Assembly (NCBI GenBank): GCA_965229765.1 | Contig: CBDDJT010000003.1 | Span: forward strand, 930,001-994,000 | Reading direction: 5' to 3' | Source: ASV31 sp965229765 | Lineage (GTDB): Bacteria; Pseudomonadota; Alphaproteobacteria; Rhodobacterales; Rhodobacteraceae | Length of the DNA: 64,000 bases | Shown here: in pieces, positions 8,562 through 15,842 of the stretch | Layout: the number at the start of each line of letters is the position of its first letter | Numbering within the stretch: position 1 is the stretch's first letter | Made by a program: the position numbers and the translations under genes | The notes under the pieces: model-generated | Seen by the model: the letters and a program-made list of their open reading frames with translations, nothing else | What the model was told of the DNA's origin: nothing | Database searches by the model: none

Positions 8562-9376
8562 CCCATCGCGTCGGGCTTGTGGGCTTTGGCGCCATCGCGC
8601 GGGACGTGGCCGCCGTGCTGGCCGCGCAGGTCCCCCTGCCCTCTATCTCGGTGCTGGTGCGGCCGGGGCGCGAGGACGAGACGCGGGCGGCGCTGGAAGC
8701 AGCGGGGCTTGGCGCCGATGCCATGGTGACAGACACCCTTGCCGACTTCCTCGACAGCGGGCCGAAGGTAGTCGCCGAATGCGCCGGGCACGGCGCAGTG
8801 GCAGCCTTTGGCGCCGATATCCTCGCCAATAGCACCGACCTGATCGTGGCCTCGGTCGGGGCGCTGACCGACACCGACCTGCAAACCCGATTGCATGCGG
8901 CCGCCGATGCGGGCGGGTCGCAGCTTGTGATCCCTTCCGGCGCGATCGGCGGAATCGACGCGCTGGCCGCGGCCCGGCTGGGAGGTCTGACGGCCGTGCG
9001 CTATACCGGCCGCAAGCCGCCCCGCGCCTGGGCCGGAACGCCCGCCGAGGCCATCGCCGACCTGTACGCGCTGACCGAGCCGATGACGATCTTCGAGGGC
9101 AGCGCACGCGATGCGGCGACGGCCTATCCCAAGAACGCCAACGTCGCGGCCACACTGGCGCTGGCCGGGCTGGGCATGGACCGGACAGAGGTGCGGCTGG
9201 TCGCCGATCCCACGACCGCCGAAAACGTGCACGAGTTCACCATAGAGTCCGCGGCGCTCGAGGCGACGATCCGCTTGGTCGGCAAACCCTCCGAGATCAA
9301 TCCAAAGACATCGCGGACCACCGGGCTTAGCATTGCCCGCGCGATCCTGAACCGCCAGAACGCCATCGTGATCTGA
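8558..9376 (+). CDS. L-aspartate dehydrogenase family protein (DUF108/NadX-like)
   Basis: A 272-residue protein with an N-terminal Rossmann fold (VGLVGFGAIARDV) and a C-terminal catalytic part with the hallmark segment AYPKNANVAATLALAGLG and a conserved His in ENVHEF. This is the aspartate dehydrogenase architecture: NAD(P)-dependent oxidative deamination of aspartate, or reduction of an imino/oxo acid. NadX normally feeds NAD synthesis, but no nadA or nadC is nearby. It is translationally coupled (ATGA) to the ThDP enzyme within an aromatic-degradation operon. A role in amination or deamination of a pathway intermediate is therefore more likely than NAD synthesis; that role is inferred. Confidence 0.87.
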   Translation: MTHRVGLVGFGAIARDVAAVLAAQVPLPSISVLVRPGREDETRAALEAAGLGADAMVTDTLADFLDSGPKVVAECAGHGAVAAFGADILANSTDLIVASVGALTDTDLQTRLHAAADAGGSQLVIPSGAIGGIDALAAARLGGLTAVRYTGRKPPRAWAGTPAEAIADLYALTEPMTIFEGSARDAATAYPKNANVAATLALAGLGMDRTEVRLVADPTTAENVHEFTIESAALEATIRLVGKPSEINPKTSRTTGLSIARAILNRQNAIVI

Positions 9377-9390
9377 GGACACCCCGTTCC

Positions 9391-10884
9391 ATGCCGCAAG
9401 AGTTTCGAGACGACCAGATCTTTGTCGCGGGCGAATGGCGCAAGGGGAGCGGCGCGCCGATCCGATCCGTCTTTGCCGCCGAAGGGGTCGAGAACACGGT
9501 CCTGTCCGGCGCGTCGGTGGCCGATGCCGACGCTGCGATCGAACGGGCACGCGCGGCCCAGGCGGATCCGGCGTGGCAGATGCTTCGGCCGCATGAGCGG
9601 GCCAGTTACCTTTATCGTATTTCCGAAGGCATCAGCGCCAATATCGAACGCATCGCGTGGATCCAGTCGCGCGACACGTCTAAGACGCTGGCCGAGACAC
9701 GGGCGCTTGCGGCATCGGCGGCCGGGACGTTCCGCTATTTCGCGGCCGTGCTGGAAACCTTGGACGACCTGCTGACGGTGCCGCGGGGCGACTACCAGAC
9801 CGCCTCGGTCCATGAACCGCTGGGCGTGGTCGCGGCGATCACGCCGTGGAACTCTCCGATCGCATCGGATGCGCAAAAGGTCGCCCCCGCGCTCGCGGCG
9901 GGCAATGCGGTGGTGCTGAAACCGGCCAGCTGGTCGCCGCTCGTCAGCCTGGAACTGGCGCGCATCATCGAAGGGGCCGGGCTGCCGCCGGGGCTGTTCT
10001 CGGTCTTGCCGGGATCGGGGCGCGAGGTGGGCAACCGGCTGGTCGGGCATCCGGACATCGCCAAGGTCTCGTTCACCGGCGGGACGGAGACCGGGCGCAA
10101 CCTTGCGCGCGCGGCGGCGGAAAAGCTGATGCCCGTGTCGCTGGAGCTTGGCGGCAAGTCACCCACGATCGTTTTCGACGATTGCGACGAGGACCTTGCC
10201 ATCGCGGGGATCCTCTTCGGCATCTTCTCGTCCTCGGGCCAAAGCTGTATCGCCGGATCTCGGCTGTTCGTGCAGGACAGCATCTACGACCGCTTCGTGG
10301 CGCGACTGGTCGAGGCGACACGCGCGCTTGTGGTCGGCCATCCCTTCGAGGCGCAGACTCAGGTGTCGTCCTTGATCCATGAGGACCATCGCGCCTCGGT
10401 CGCGGGGTATGTCGCGCTGGCGAGGGAAGAGGGCGGCGAGGTGCTGGCGGGCGGCGGCGTGCCGGACGCGCCCGAACTGGCAGATGGCGCCTATTTCCAG
10501 CCGACGATCATCGCCGGGCTGGACAACAGCGCCCGGACCTGCCGCGAGGAAATCTTTGGCCCCGTGCTGGTCGTGATGCCGTTTTCCACCGTGGAAGACG
10601 TGGTGGCGCAGGCCAATGACAACGACTACGGCCTTGCCTGCGGGATCTGGTCGCGCGACCAGCGCAGGTGCTGGCAGCTGGGCCGGGCGATCCGCGCCGG
10701 GACGGTCTGGATCAACACCTACAAGCAGTTCTCCATCTCGACGCCATTCGGCGGAGACGGCGCAAGCGGCATCGGCCGAGAGAAGGGGCGCGCGGGCCTG
10801 CGGGCCTACCAGCGGCAGAAATCGGTCTACACCGACCTGTCGGGACAGCCGCATCCCTGGGCCCGCTGGCCGGCCGGCGGCTAG
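9391..10884 (+). CDS. NAD(P)-dependent aldehyde dehydrogenase
   Basis: A 497-residue ALDH-superfamily enzyme. Visible marks are the substrate/cofactor segment TPWNSP, the NAD motif SFTGGTETGR, the general-base segment LELGGKSP and the catalytic cysteine in SSSGQSCIAGSR. The family's usual length is 480-500 residues, so it is complete. It would oxidise an aldehyde to the acid. With an extradiol-type enzyme in the operon, a hydroxymuconic-semialdehyde-like substrate is a natural proposal but is unproven. It is the last gene of the 4304-10884 operon and converges on the IclR regulator gene, with 8 bp between them. Confidence 0.93.
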   Translation: MPQEFRDDQIFVAGEWRKGSGAPIRSVFAAEGVENTVLSGASVADADAAIERARAAQADPAWQMLRPHERASYLYRISEGISANIERIAWIQSRDTSKTLAETRALAASAAGTFRYFAAVLETLDDLLTVPRGDYQTASVHEPLGVVAAITPWNSPIASDAQKVAPALAAGNAVVLKPASWSPLVSLELARIIEGAGLPPGLFSVLPGSGREVGNRLVGHPDIAKVSFTGGTETGRNLARAAAEKLMPVSLELGGKSPTIVFDDCDEDLAIAGILFGIFSSSGQSCIAGSRLFVQDSIYDRFVARLVEATRALVVGHPFEAQTQVSSLIHEDHRASVAGYVALAREEGGEVLAGGGVPDAPELADGAYFQPTIIAGLDNSARTCREEIFGPVLVVMPFSTVEDVVAQANDNDYGLACGIWSRDQRRCWQLGRAIRAGTVWINTYKQFSISTPFGGDGASGIGREKGRAGLRAYQRQKSVYTDLSGQPHPWARWPAGG

Positions 10885-10892
10885 GCTCCCGC

Positions 10893-11684
10893 TCAGGCGC
10901 GCGGCGGGCCGCCCATCGCGGCGGTGGCACGGCGCGCGGCATCCAGAACGGCGCGCCGGATACCCGCACCGTCGTCGGGGTCCGCAAACCGGCCTTCGGT
11001 CCCAGAGACGTTAAGCCCCGCCACCACGCGTCCGCCGTGGTCGAAGACCGCCGCGGCACAGGATCCTATCCCCGCCTCGAAATTGCCGACGCTCCATGCA
11101 TGGCCGGCGGTCTTGTCGGCACGCGCCTGTCCAAGCAGCGCGTCGAGCGTTGTGGGCGTCTTGGCCGTCACGGCCTGAAGCGGCGCGTCGCCGAAAAGGG
11201 CCCGGATCTCTGCCTCGGGCAACTCGGCGATGATCGCCCGCCCGATGGACGAGGCGTGCGCGCGCAGGCGTGCGCCCGCGCGCAGGTTGCTGACAAGGTG
11301 GGAATTGGGCGTCGCGCGGCTGAGATAGACGATATCCGTTCCATCAAGGATGCCAAGGTGCGCCGACATCGCTGTCGCCTCGCACAGGTCCTGAAGGATG
11401 GGCTGGCACAGCTGCACGATATCGCGCCCGTCAAGCGCCTGCGCGCCAAGGCTGACAAGACCGACCCCCAGCCGATAGCCGGCGCCGTCCCCGATCTCTT
11501 CGATCATGCGCTGGTCCAGAAGCGTGTGGATCAGCCGAATCAGGGTCGTGCGATTGATTCGAAGGTCGCGTGCGGCGGTGCTGAGATTCCGGCACGTGTT
11601 GCGGTCGCCGATGTAGCGCAAGAGGCGGATCGCCCGTTCCACGGGCGGCACGGAATAGGTGCCTGTCGTTTCACCACTGCCCAA
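10893..11684 (-). CDS. IclR-family transcriptional regulator
   Basis: A 263-residue regulator. The N-terminal winged helix-turn-helix covers about residues 10-75 (VPPVERAIRLLRYI, then INRTTLIRLIHTLLDQ) and the C-terminal effector-binding GAF-like domain covers residues 90-255 (AGARLRAHASSIGRAIIAEL, then NVSGTEGRF). The best start is a TTG at 11684, with AAGGAG six bases upstream; a GTG seven codons earlier lies before that ribosome site. It diverges from the FAD-monooxygenase/TRAP operon. Palindromic sites at 3991, 4261 and 11781 are good candidates for its operators, making it the likely repressor or effector-responsive switch of the whole 808-18604 region. The effector is probably an aromatic acid, by family analogy only. 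Confidence 0.9.
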   Translation of the reverse strand: MGSGETTGTYSVPPVERAIRLLRYIGDRNTCRNLSTAARDLRINRTTLIRLIHTLLDQRMIEEIGDGAGYRLGVGLVSLGAQALDGRDIVQLCQPILQDLCEATAMSAHLGILDGTDIVYLSRATPNSHLVSNLRAGARLRAHASSIGRAIIAELPEAEIRALFGDAPLQAVTAKTPTTLDALLGQARADKTAGHAWSVGNFEAGIGSCAAAVFDHGGRVVAGLNVSGTEGRFADPDDGAGIRRAVLDAARRATAAMGGPPRA

Positions 11685-11741
11685 GACCGTCTCCTTTCGC
11701 ACGTTTCCGACCCCATCCCCGGTTCCGGCCAGATAAAACGG

Positions 11742-11769
11742 TTGACCGATCCGCGGCGATCCGCATAAT
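11742..11769 (+). promoter_or_regulatory. Sigma-70-type promoter of the monooxygenase/TRAP operon
   Basis: TTGACC at 11742-11747, a 16-bp spacer, and CATAAT at 11764-11769. This is the clearest promoter in the window. The predicted transcription start near 11776 falls at the left edge of the operator cluster 11771-11796, which suits repression. Confidence 0.6.
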
Positions 11770-11770
11770 T

Positions 11771-11796
11771 TGAACATGTTGTTCAATATAGAACAA
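11771..11796. promoter_or_regulatory. Putative double IclR operator
   Basis: Two overlapping palindromes. TGAAC-N5-GTTCA spans 11771-11785. TTGTTC-N6-GAACAA spans 11779-11796 and contains GTTCAATATAGAAC (11781-11794). The second matches the sites at 3991 and 4261. The position just after the predicted transcription start is the same as at 4261. Confidence 0.6.
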
Positions 11797-11816
11797 GGAC
11801 CCGGGGGACGCAAGCC

Positions 11817-12947
11817 ATGTCCGAACTGAAGATCGCGATCTGCGGCGGCGGGATCGGCGGGCTTTCGGCTGCGATCGCGCTGGGCGATCTGGGCGCCGAG
11901 GTGACGGTCTTCGAAAAGGCCCGGGCCTTCAATCGTGTGGGCGCGGATATCAACCTGACCCCAAACGCGGTCTTCGCGCTGGACCGGCTTGGGGTGGGCG
12001 AGGTGCTGCGCCGGACCGCGGCGCGGCCCACCCATCGCATCAGCCGCGACGGCATCACGGGCGAGGAAACCTCGCGCCTGCCGATGAGTTCGGCGGCCGA
12101 ACAGAAATACGGCGCGCCGCAGCTGACCATCCACCGCGCCGATCTTCTGGACGCACTGAAGGACCGGCTTGCACCCGGGGTTCTGCGCCTCGGCAAGGCG
12201 GCAACCGGCGTGGTGCCCGGCGCGAACAAGGCCATCCTGCGGCTGGACGGCGCGGACGAGGCAGAGTTCGACGTGATCGTGGGCGCAGATGGCATCCATT
12301 CGGCGATCCGGACCGCGCTTTGGGGCGAGGACAATCCGAAATACACCGGCATGGTTTCCTATCGCGGGGTGTTTCCGCGTGACTCTGCGCCCGGTCTTCC
12401 GGACCTCGACGCCTTTACCAAGTGGTGGGGCGAGTGCCCGGAAAAGCAGATCGTGGTCTTTCCGCTGACCGGCGGGCACGAGATCTTCGTCTTCGCGACG
12501 CTGCCCCAATCGGACTGGTCCGAGGAAGGCTGGACGCTTCCCGGCAACGTCGAGGACCTGCGCAGCGCCTACGCCAACTTTCACGAGGATGCGCGCGACA
12601 TCCTGGACCATGTGACCGAAGTCACGCGATCCGCCCTGCACGTCCGTGATCCGATGCCGCAATGGGCGCGGGGACAGGTCACGCTTCTTGGCGATGCCGC
12701 GCACCCCATGGTGCCCTTCATGGCCCAGGGCGCCTGCATGGCCATCGAGGATGCCGTGGTGCTGGCCCGCGCGTTGCAGCACGCCGGACCCGATGACGTG
12801 CCGGATGCGCTGGCACGCTACGAGGCGGAACGCAAACCCCGCACCAAACTTGTCCAGGAAGCCTCACTTGCCAACGAATGGCTGAAAAAAGGTAGCAATG
12901 CCGATTGGGTCTACGGCTATGATGCCTGGAAAACACCGCTGAACTGA
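11817..12947 (+). CDS. FAD-dependent aromatic monooxygenase (salicylate/6-hydroxynicotinate hydroxylase-like)
   Basis: A 376-residue single-component flavoprotein hydroxylase. The marks are the N-terminal GxGxxG-type site CGGGIGGLSAA, the VGADGIHS motif that contacts FAD and NAD(P)H, and LLGDAAHPMVPFMAQG closing the FAD site. The end contains DWVYGYDAW, a segment I associate with 6-hydroxynicotinate 3-monooxygenase-type proteins. That is from memory and is not proof of substrate. The family inserts one oxygen atom into a hydroxylated or carboxylated aromatic ring, often with decarboxylation. First gene of the operon containing the DctPQM importer, so it probably acts on what that importer brings in or on its desulfated product. 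Confidence 0.9.
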   Translation: MSELKIAICGGGIGGLSAAIALGDLGAEVTVFEKARAFNRVGADINLTPNAVFALDRLGVGEVLRRTAARPTHRISRDGITGEETSRLPMSSAAEQKYGAPQLTIHRADLLDALKDRLAPGVLRLGKAATGVVPGANKAILRLDGADEAEFDVIVGADGIHSAIRTALWGEDNPKYTGMVSYRGVFPRDSAPGLPDLDAFTKWWGECPEKQIVVFPLTGGHEIFVFATLPQSDWSEEGWTLPGNVEDLRSAYANFHEDARDILDHVTEVTRSALHVRDPMPQWARGQVTLLGDAAHPMVPFMAQGACMAIEDAVVLARALQHAGPDDVPDALARYEAERKPRTKLVQEASLANEWLKKGSNADWVYGYDAWKTPLN

Positions 12948-12969
12948 AAATGGAAAACAGGGAAACGTC

Positions 12970-13938
12970 ATGAAACACCTTCTCAAGAATGCAATCCTCG
13001 CGGTGGCGCTGAGCGCTGCCCCGGCCCTTGCGGACGCCGTCAAGATCAATGCCGTGACCCTTGCGCCCAAGCCGGTCTACATCAACGGCCCGTTTTCAAG
13101 CTTCGTGGACGAGGTGAACGAGAAGTTCGCCGGCGAAGTCGAAATCGTCTGGCGCGGCGGGCCCGAGGTGATGCCGCCCTTCAAGCAGGCCGAAGGCGTG
13201 CGTAACGGCGCCATGGACATGACCTACACCAGCCCGAGCTATTACCAGGGGCTGGTCCCGACGTCGGGCACCATGAACCTTTCGTTCAAGAACTACGCGG
13301 AGATCGCCGCCACCGACTACCACGAGCGGATGACCGAGCTGCACGCCGAGAAGGACCTTGTGTTCCTTGGCGAGATCCCGGCGACAGAGCTGAACTTCTT
13401 CATCTACATGGGCGAGGATATCTCCAGCCTCGAAGACCTGAAGGGCAAGCGCATCCGGGTTTTCCCGACACTTCTGCCGATGGTGCAGGCGCTGGGCGCG
13501 GAACCGATCGTCCTGCCGATGGAAGAGATCTATACCGCGCTGGAACGCGGCGCGATCGACGGCTTCATGCAAGGCCCGCTGGGGCAGGCCGAACAGTTCG
13601 GCGACCTCGTCAAGACGGTCGTGGCGCCCGGCGTCTACCGCGCAGGCTTTCCGGTGCTTATCAATGCCGACACCTGGGCCGAGATGTCGCCCGACCTGCA
13701 GGAGCGTCTGACAACCTTCCTGCGCGAGGACTTCGCGCCGCGCATGGACAACATCTGGGCAGACCCGATCGCCGCAAGCCAGGCGCTGATGGTGGAAAAA
13801 GGCTGGAAGTTCCTGACGCTGACCGGTGACGAAGGCGCGCTTTACGAAAAGACGGCGATGGATGCGGCCTGGGCCGCAACCGCGGCCACGGCCGGTGAAG
13901 AGGTCGCCGCCGAACTTCGCGCGATGCTCGACCGCTAG
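12970..13938 (+). CDS. TRAP transporter solute-binding protein (DctP family)
   Basis: A 322-residue periplasmic binding protein with a Sec signal peptide (MKHLLKNAILAVALSAAPALADA) and the DctP fold. The segment DLKGKRIRVFPTLLPMVQALGAEPI is the usual hinge region that ends with the conserved Arg contacting the ligand carboxylate. EIYTALERGAIDGFMQGP matches the family's G-x-x-D-G/A block. It hands its ligand to the two membrane subunits encoded next. Good ribosome site (GGAAACGTC). A strong hairpin follows the gene, probably keeping the binding-protein mRNA in excess. The ligand is unknown; operon context suggests an aromatic or sulfated acid. Confidence 0.92.
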   Translation: MKHLLKNAILAVALSAAPALADAVKINAVTLAPKPVYINGPFSSFVDEVNEKFAGEVEIVWRGGPEVMPPFKQAEGVRNGAMDMTYTSPSYYQGLVPTSGTMNLSFKNYAEIAATDYHERMTELHAEKDLVFLGEIPATELNFFIYMGEDISSLEDLKGKRIRVFPTLLPMVQALGAEPIVLPMEEIYTALERGAIDGFMQGPLGQAEQFGDLVKTVVAPGVYRAGFPVLINADTWAEMSPDLQERLTTFLREDFAPRMDNIWADPIAASQALMVEKGWKFLTLTGDEGALYEKTAMDAAWAATAATAGEEVAAELRAMLDR

Positions 13939-13959
13939 GCCGCAGCCTTTCCATCACTG

Positions 13960-13989
13960 TCAGAGCCGGGGTCCCTGCCCCGGCTCTGA
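13960..13989 (+). other. Intercistronic hairpin between dctP- and dctQ-like genes
   Basis: A 12-bp perfect stem (TCAGAGCCGGGG and CCCCGGCTCTGA) with a 6-nt loop, located between the binding-protein stop and the small-permease start. There is no T-run. It is the usual kind of element that raises binding-protein mRNA over permease mRNA. An ATG at 13989 lies on the last base of the stem, which argues against its use as a start. Confidence 0.65.
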
Positions 13990-14009
13990 TGTCCGGCCAT
14001 GAAGGAACC

Positions 14010-14513
14010 ATGATGTCGAGGTCAATCGACCCGGTGCGCAAGATCTTCAGCCGTCTGAACCTGATCTGCGCGATCGCCGGAGCGGCGCTTCTTTTCGCCA
14101 TCGCGACGATCGTTTGCGTCGAGGTGCTGGGGCGGGCGCTTGGCGCGCCTTCACGGCTCTGGGTGATCGAGGTCAGCGAGTACGCACTGCTTTTCGTCAC
14201 CTTCCTTGGCGCGCCCTACCTGCTGGAGAAGAACCGTCATGTGGTTCTGGACCTCGTCCTGAACAGCCTGACAGGCCGGCGCCAGATGTTTGCGCAGCTT
14301 CTGAACGCGGCCATCGGGCTTTTCGTCTGCGCGGTGCTGACGGTCGTCGGCGTGCAGGTGGTGATCGAGCAATTCGCCGTCGGCGTGCGCGAGGTGACGG
14401 TCATGCGCCCGCTCAGCTGGTGGATCACCGCGGCCATGCCGCTCGGGACCGGGCTGATGGCTGTCCAGTTCGTCGATGCGATGATCCGCACCATCCGCGG
14501 CGAGGAGTCCTGA
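14010..14513 (+). CDS. TRAP transporter small permease (DctQ family)
   Basis: About 167 residues with four predicted membrane spans: LICAIAGAALLFAIATIVCV, a span around EYALLFVTFLGAPYLL, one around AAIGLFVCAVLTVVGVQVVI, and one near SWWITAAMPLGTGLMAV. The short motif EKNRHVVLDL between spans two and three is typical of DctQ. It pairs with the large permease encoded 2 bp downstream. Adjacent ATGs at 14010 and 14013 follow AAGGA; either could be used. The ATG at 13989 is inside the hairpin and lacks a ribosome site. Confidence 0.9.
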   Translation: MMSRSIDPVRKIFSRLNLICAIAGAALLFAIATIVCVEVLGRALGAPSRLWVIEVSEYALLFVTFLGAPYLLEKNRHVVLDLVLNSLTGRRQMFAQLLNAAIGLFVCAVLTVVGVQVVIEQFAVGVREVTVMRPLSWWITAAMPLGTGLMAVQFVDAMIRTIRGEES

Positions 14514-14515
14514 GG

Positions 14516-15832
14516 ATGGAGTGGTACACGACGCTTGTCCTGATCCTCGGGCCGCTCTTCCTGCTGATGGCCGCGGGCCTTCCGGTGGCCTTCGCCTTCT
14601 TCGCGGTCAACCTCGTGGGCGCCTACATACTGATGGGGGGCGTGGCGGGGATCGAGCAGCTGATCCTGAACACCGTGGATTCGATCAGCAGCTTCACCCT
14701 TATCCCCATCGCTCTTTTCATGATCATGGGCGAGGCGATGTTCCAGTCGCGCATCGCCATCGACCTGATGGACACGCTCGACAAATGGTTCGGGCGGCTG
14801 CGGGGGCGGCTGGCGCTGATGGCGGTGGGCGGCGGCGTGCTGTTTTCGACGCTGACCGGCAATTCGATGGGCTCGATCGCGCTTCTGGGGTCGTCGCTGA
14901 CACCAGAGATGGAACGACGCGGCTACAAGAAACCCATGTCGCTTGGTCCGATCCTCGGATCCTCGGGGCTGGCGATCATGATCCCGCCCTCGTCGCTGGC
15001 CGTGGTGCTGGGCGTCATCGCCGAGATCTCGATCGGGCAGCTGCTGATCGGCATCATCGTGCCCGGCCTGCTGATGGCCCTGCTTTACGTGGTCTACATC
15101 ATCGGGCGCTGCACCGTGCACCCGCACCTTGCGCCGCCCTTCGACGTGCCGCCGGTACCGCTGTCCGAAAAGCTGAGCGCGACGGCGATCAACATCGTGC
15201 CGCTGGCCGTGGTGGTGTTTTCGGTGGTGGGCGTGATCTTTCTGGGCATCGCCACGCCCAGCGAGGCGGCGGCAACCGGCGCCTTCGCCACGCTGATCCT
15301 TGCCGCGCTGAAGCGGCGCCTGACGCCCCGGATCTTTGGCAACACCATCTTCGCCAGCGCCAACATCTCTGTCATGGTTCTTCTGATCGTATCGGGCGCA
15401 GTCACGTTCTCGCAGCTGCTCGCCTACACCGGCGCGACTTACGACATGGTCGACGCGGTGCTGTCGATGGATGTCTCCGGCGGAACCATCGTCTTCATGA
15501 TGATCATGCTCGTGGTTCTCATGGGCATGTTCATGGGGCCCTTGCCGATCATGCTCATCACCCTTCCGATCTTCGTGCCGGTGGTGATCCAGCTTGGCTT
15601 TGACCCGATCTGGTTCGGCGCGATGTTCCTTGTCGCGATCGAGACCGGCGCCACCTCGCCCCCCTTCGGCGCGGCGCTCTTCGTGATGAAGGCAGTGGCG
15701 CCCAAGGGCACGACGATGGCCGACATCTACCGCGCGGCGATCCCCTTCATCATCTGTGATCTTGCGGCGATCGTGATCCTGTTCTTCTTTCCGGTGCTTG
15801 TGACGGGTCCGGTGGACCTGATGTTCCGATAG
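14516..15832 (+). CDS. TRAP transporter large permease (DctM family)
   Basis: A 438-residue 12-span permease of normal length. Typical segments are LFSTLTGNSMGSIALLGSS, GLAIMIPPSSLAVVLGVIA and, near the end, AIETGATSPPFGAALFVMK (the conserved TPPxG/SPPFG loop). It forms the transport path with the DctQ subunit and takes ligand from the binding protein encoded at 12970. TGAGG overlaps the preceding stop and serves as ribosome site. The sulfatase gene begins 10 bp after its stop, so importer and sulfatase are probably co-transcribed. Confidence 0.94.
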   Translation: MEWYTTLVLILGPLFLLMAAGLPVAFAFFAVNLVGAYILMGGVAGIEQLILNTVDSISSFTLIPIALFMIMGEAMFQSRIAIDLMDTLDKWFGRLRGRLALMAVGGGVLFSTLTGNSMGSIALLGSSLTPEMERRGYKKPMSLGPILGSSGLAIMIPPSSLAVVLGVIAEISIGQLLIGIIVPGLLMALLYVVYIIGRCTVHPHLAPPFDVPPVPLSEKLSATAINIVPLAVVVFSVVGVIFLGIATPSEAAATGAFATLILAALKRRLTPRIFGNTIFASANISVMVLLIVSGAVTFSQLLAYTGATYDMVDAVLSMDVSGGTIVFMMIMLVVLMGMFMGPLPIMLITLPIFVPVVIQLGFDPIWFGAMFLVAIETGATSPPFGAALFVMKAVAPKGTTMADIYRAAIPFIICDLAAIVILFFFPVLVTGPVDLMFR

Positions 15833-15842
15833 GTCGGCCCGG

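Noticed and set aside
13989..14513. Start of the dctQ-like gene at 13989
   Set aside because: The ATG begins at the last base of a 12-bp hairpin stem and has no ribosome site. ATGs at 14010/14013 follow AAGGA.
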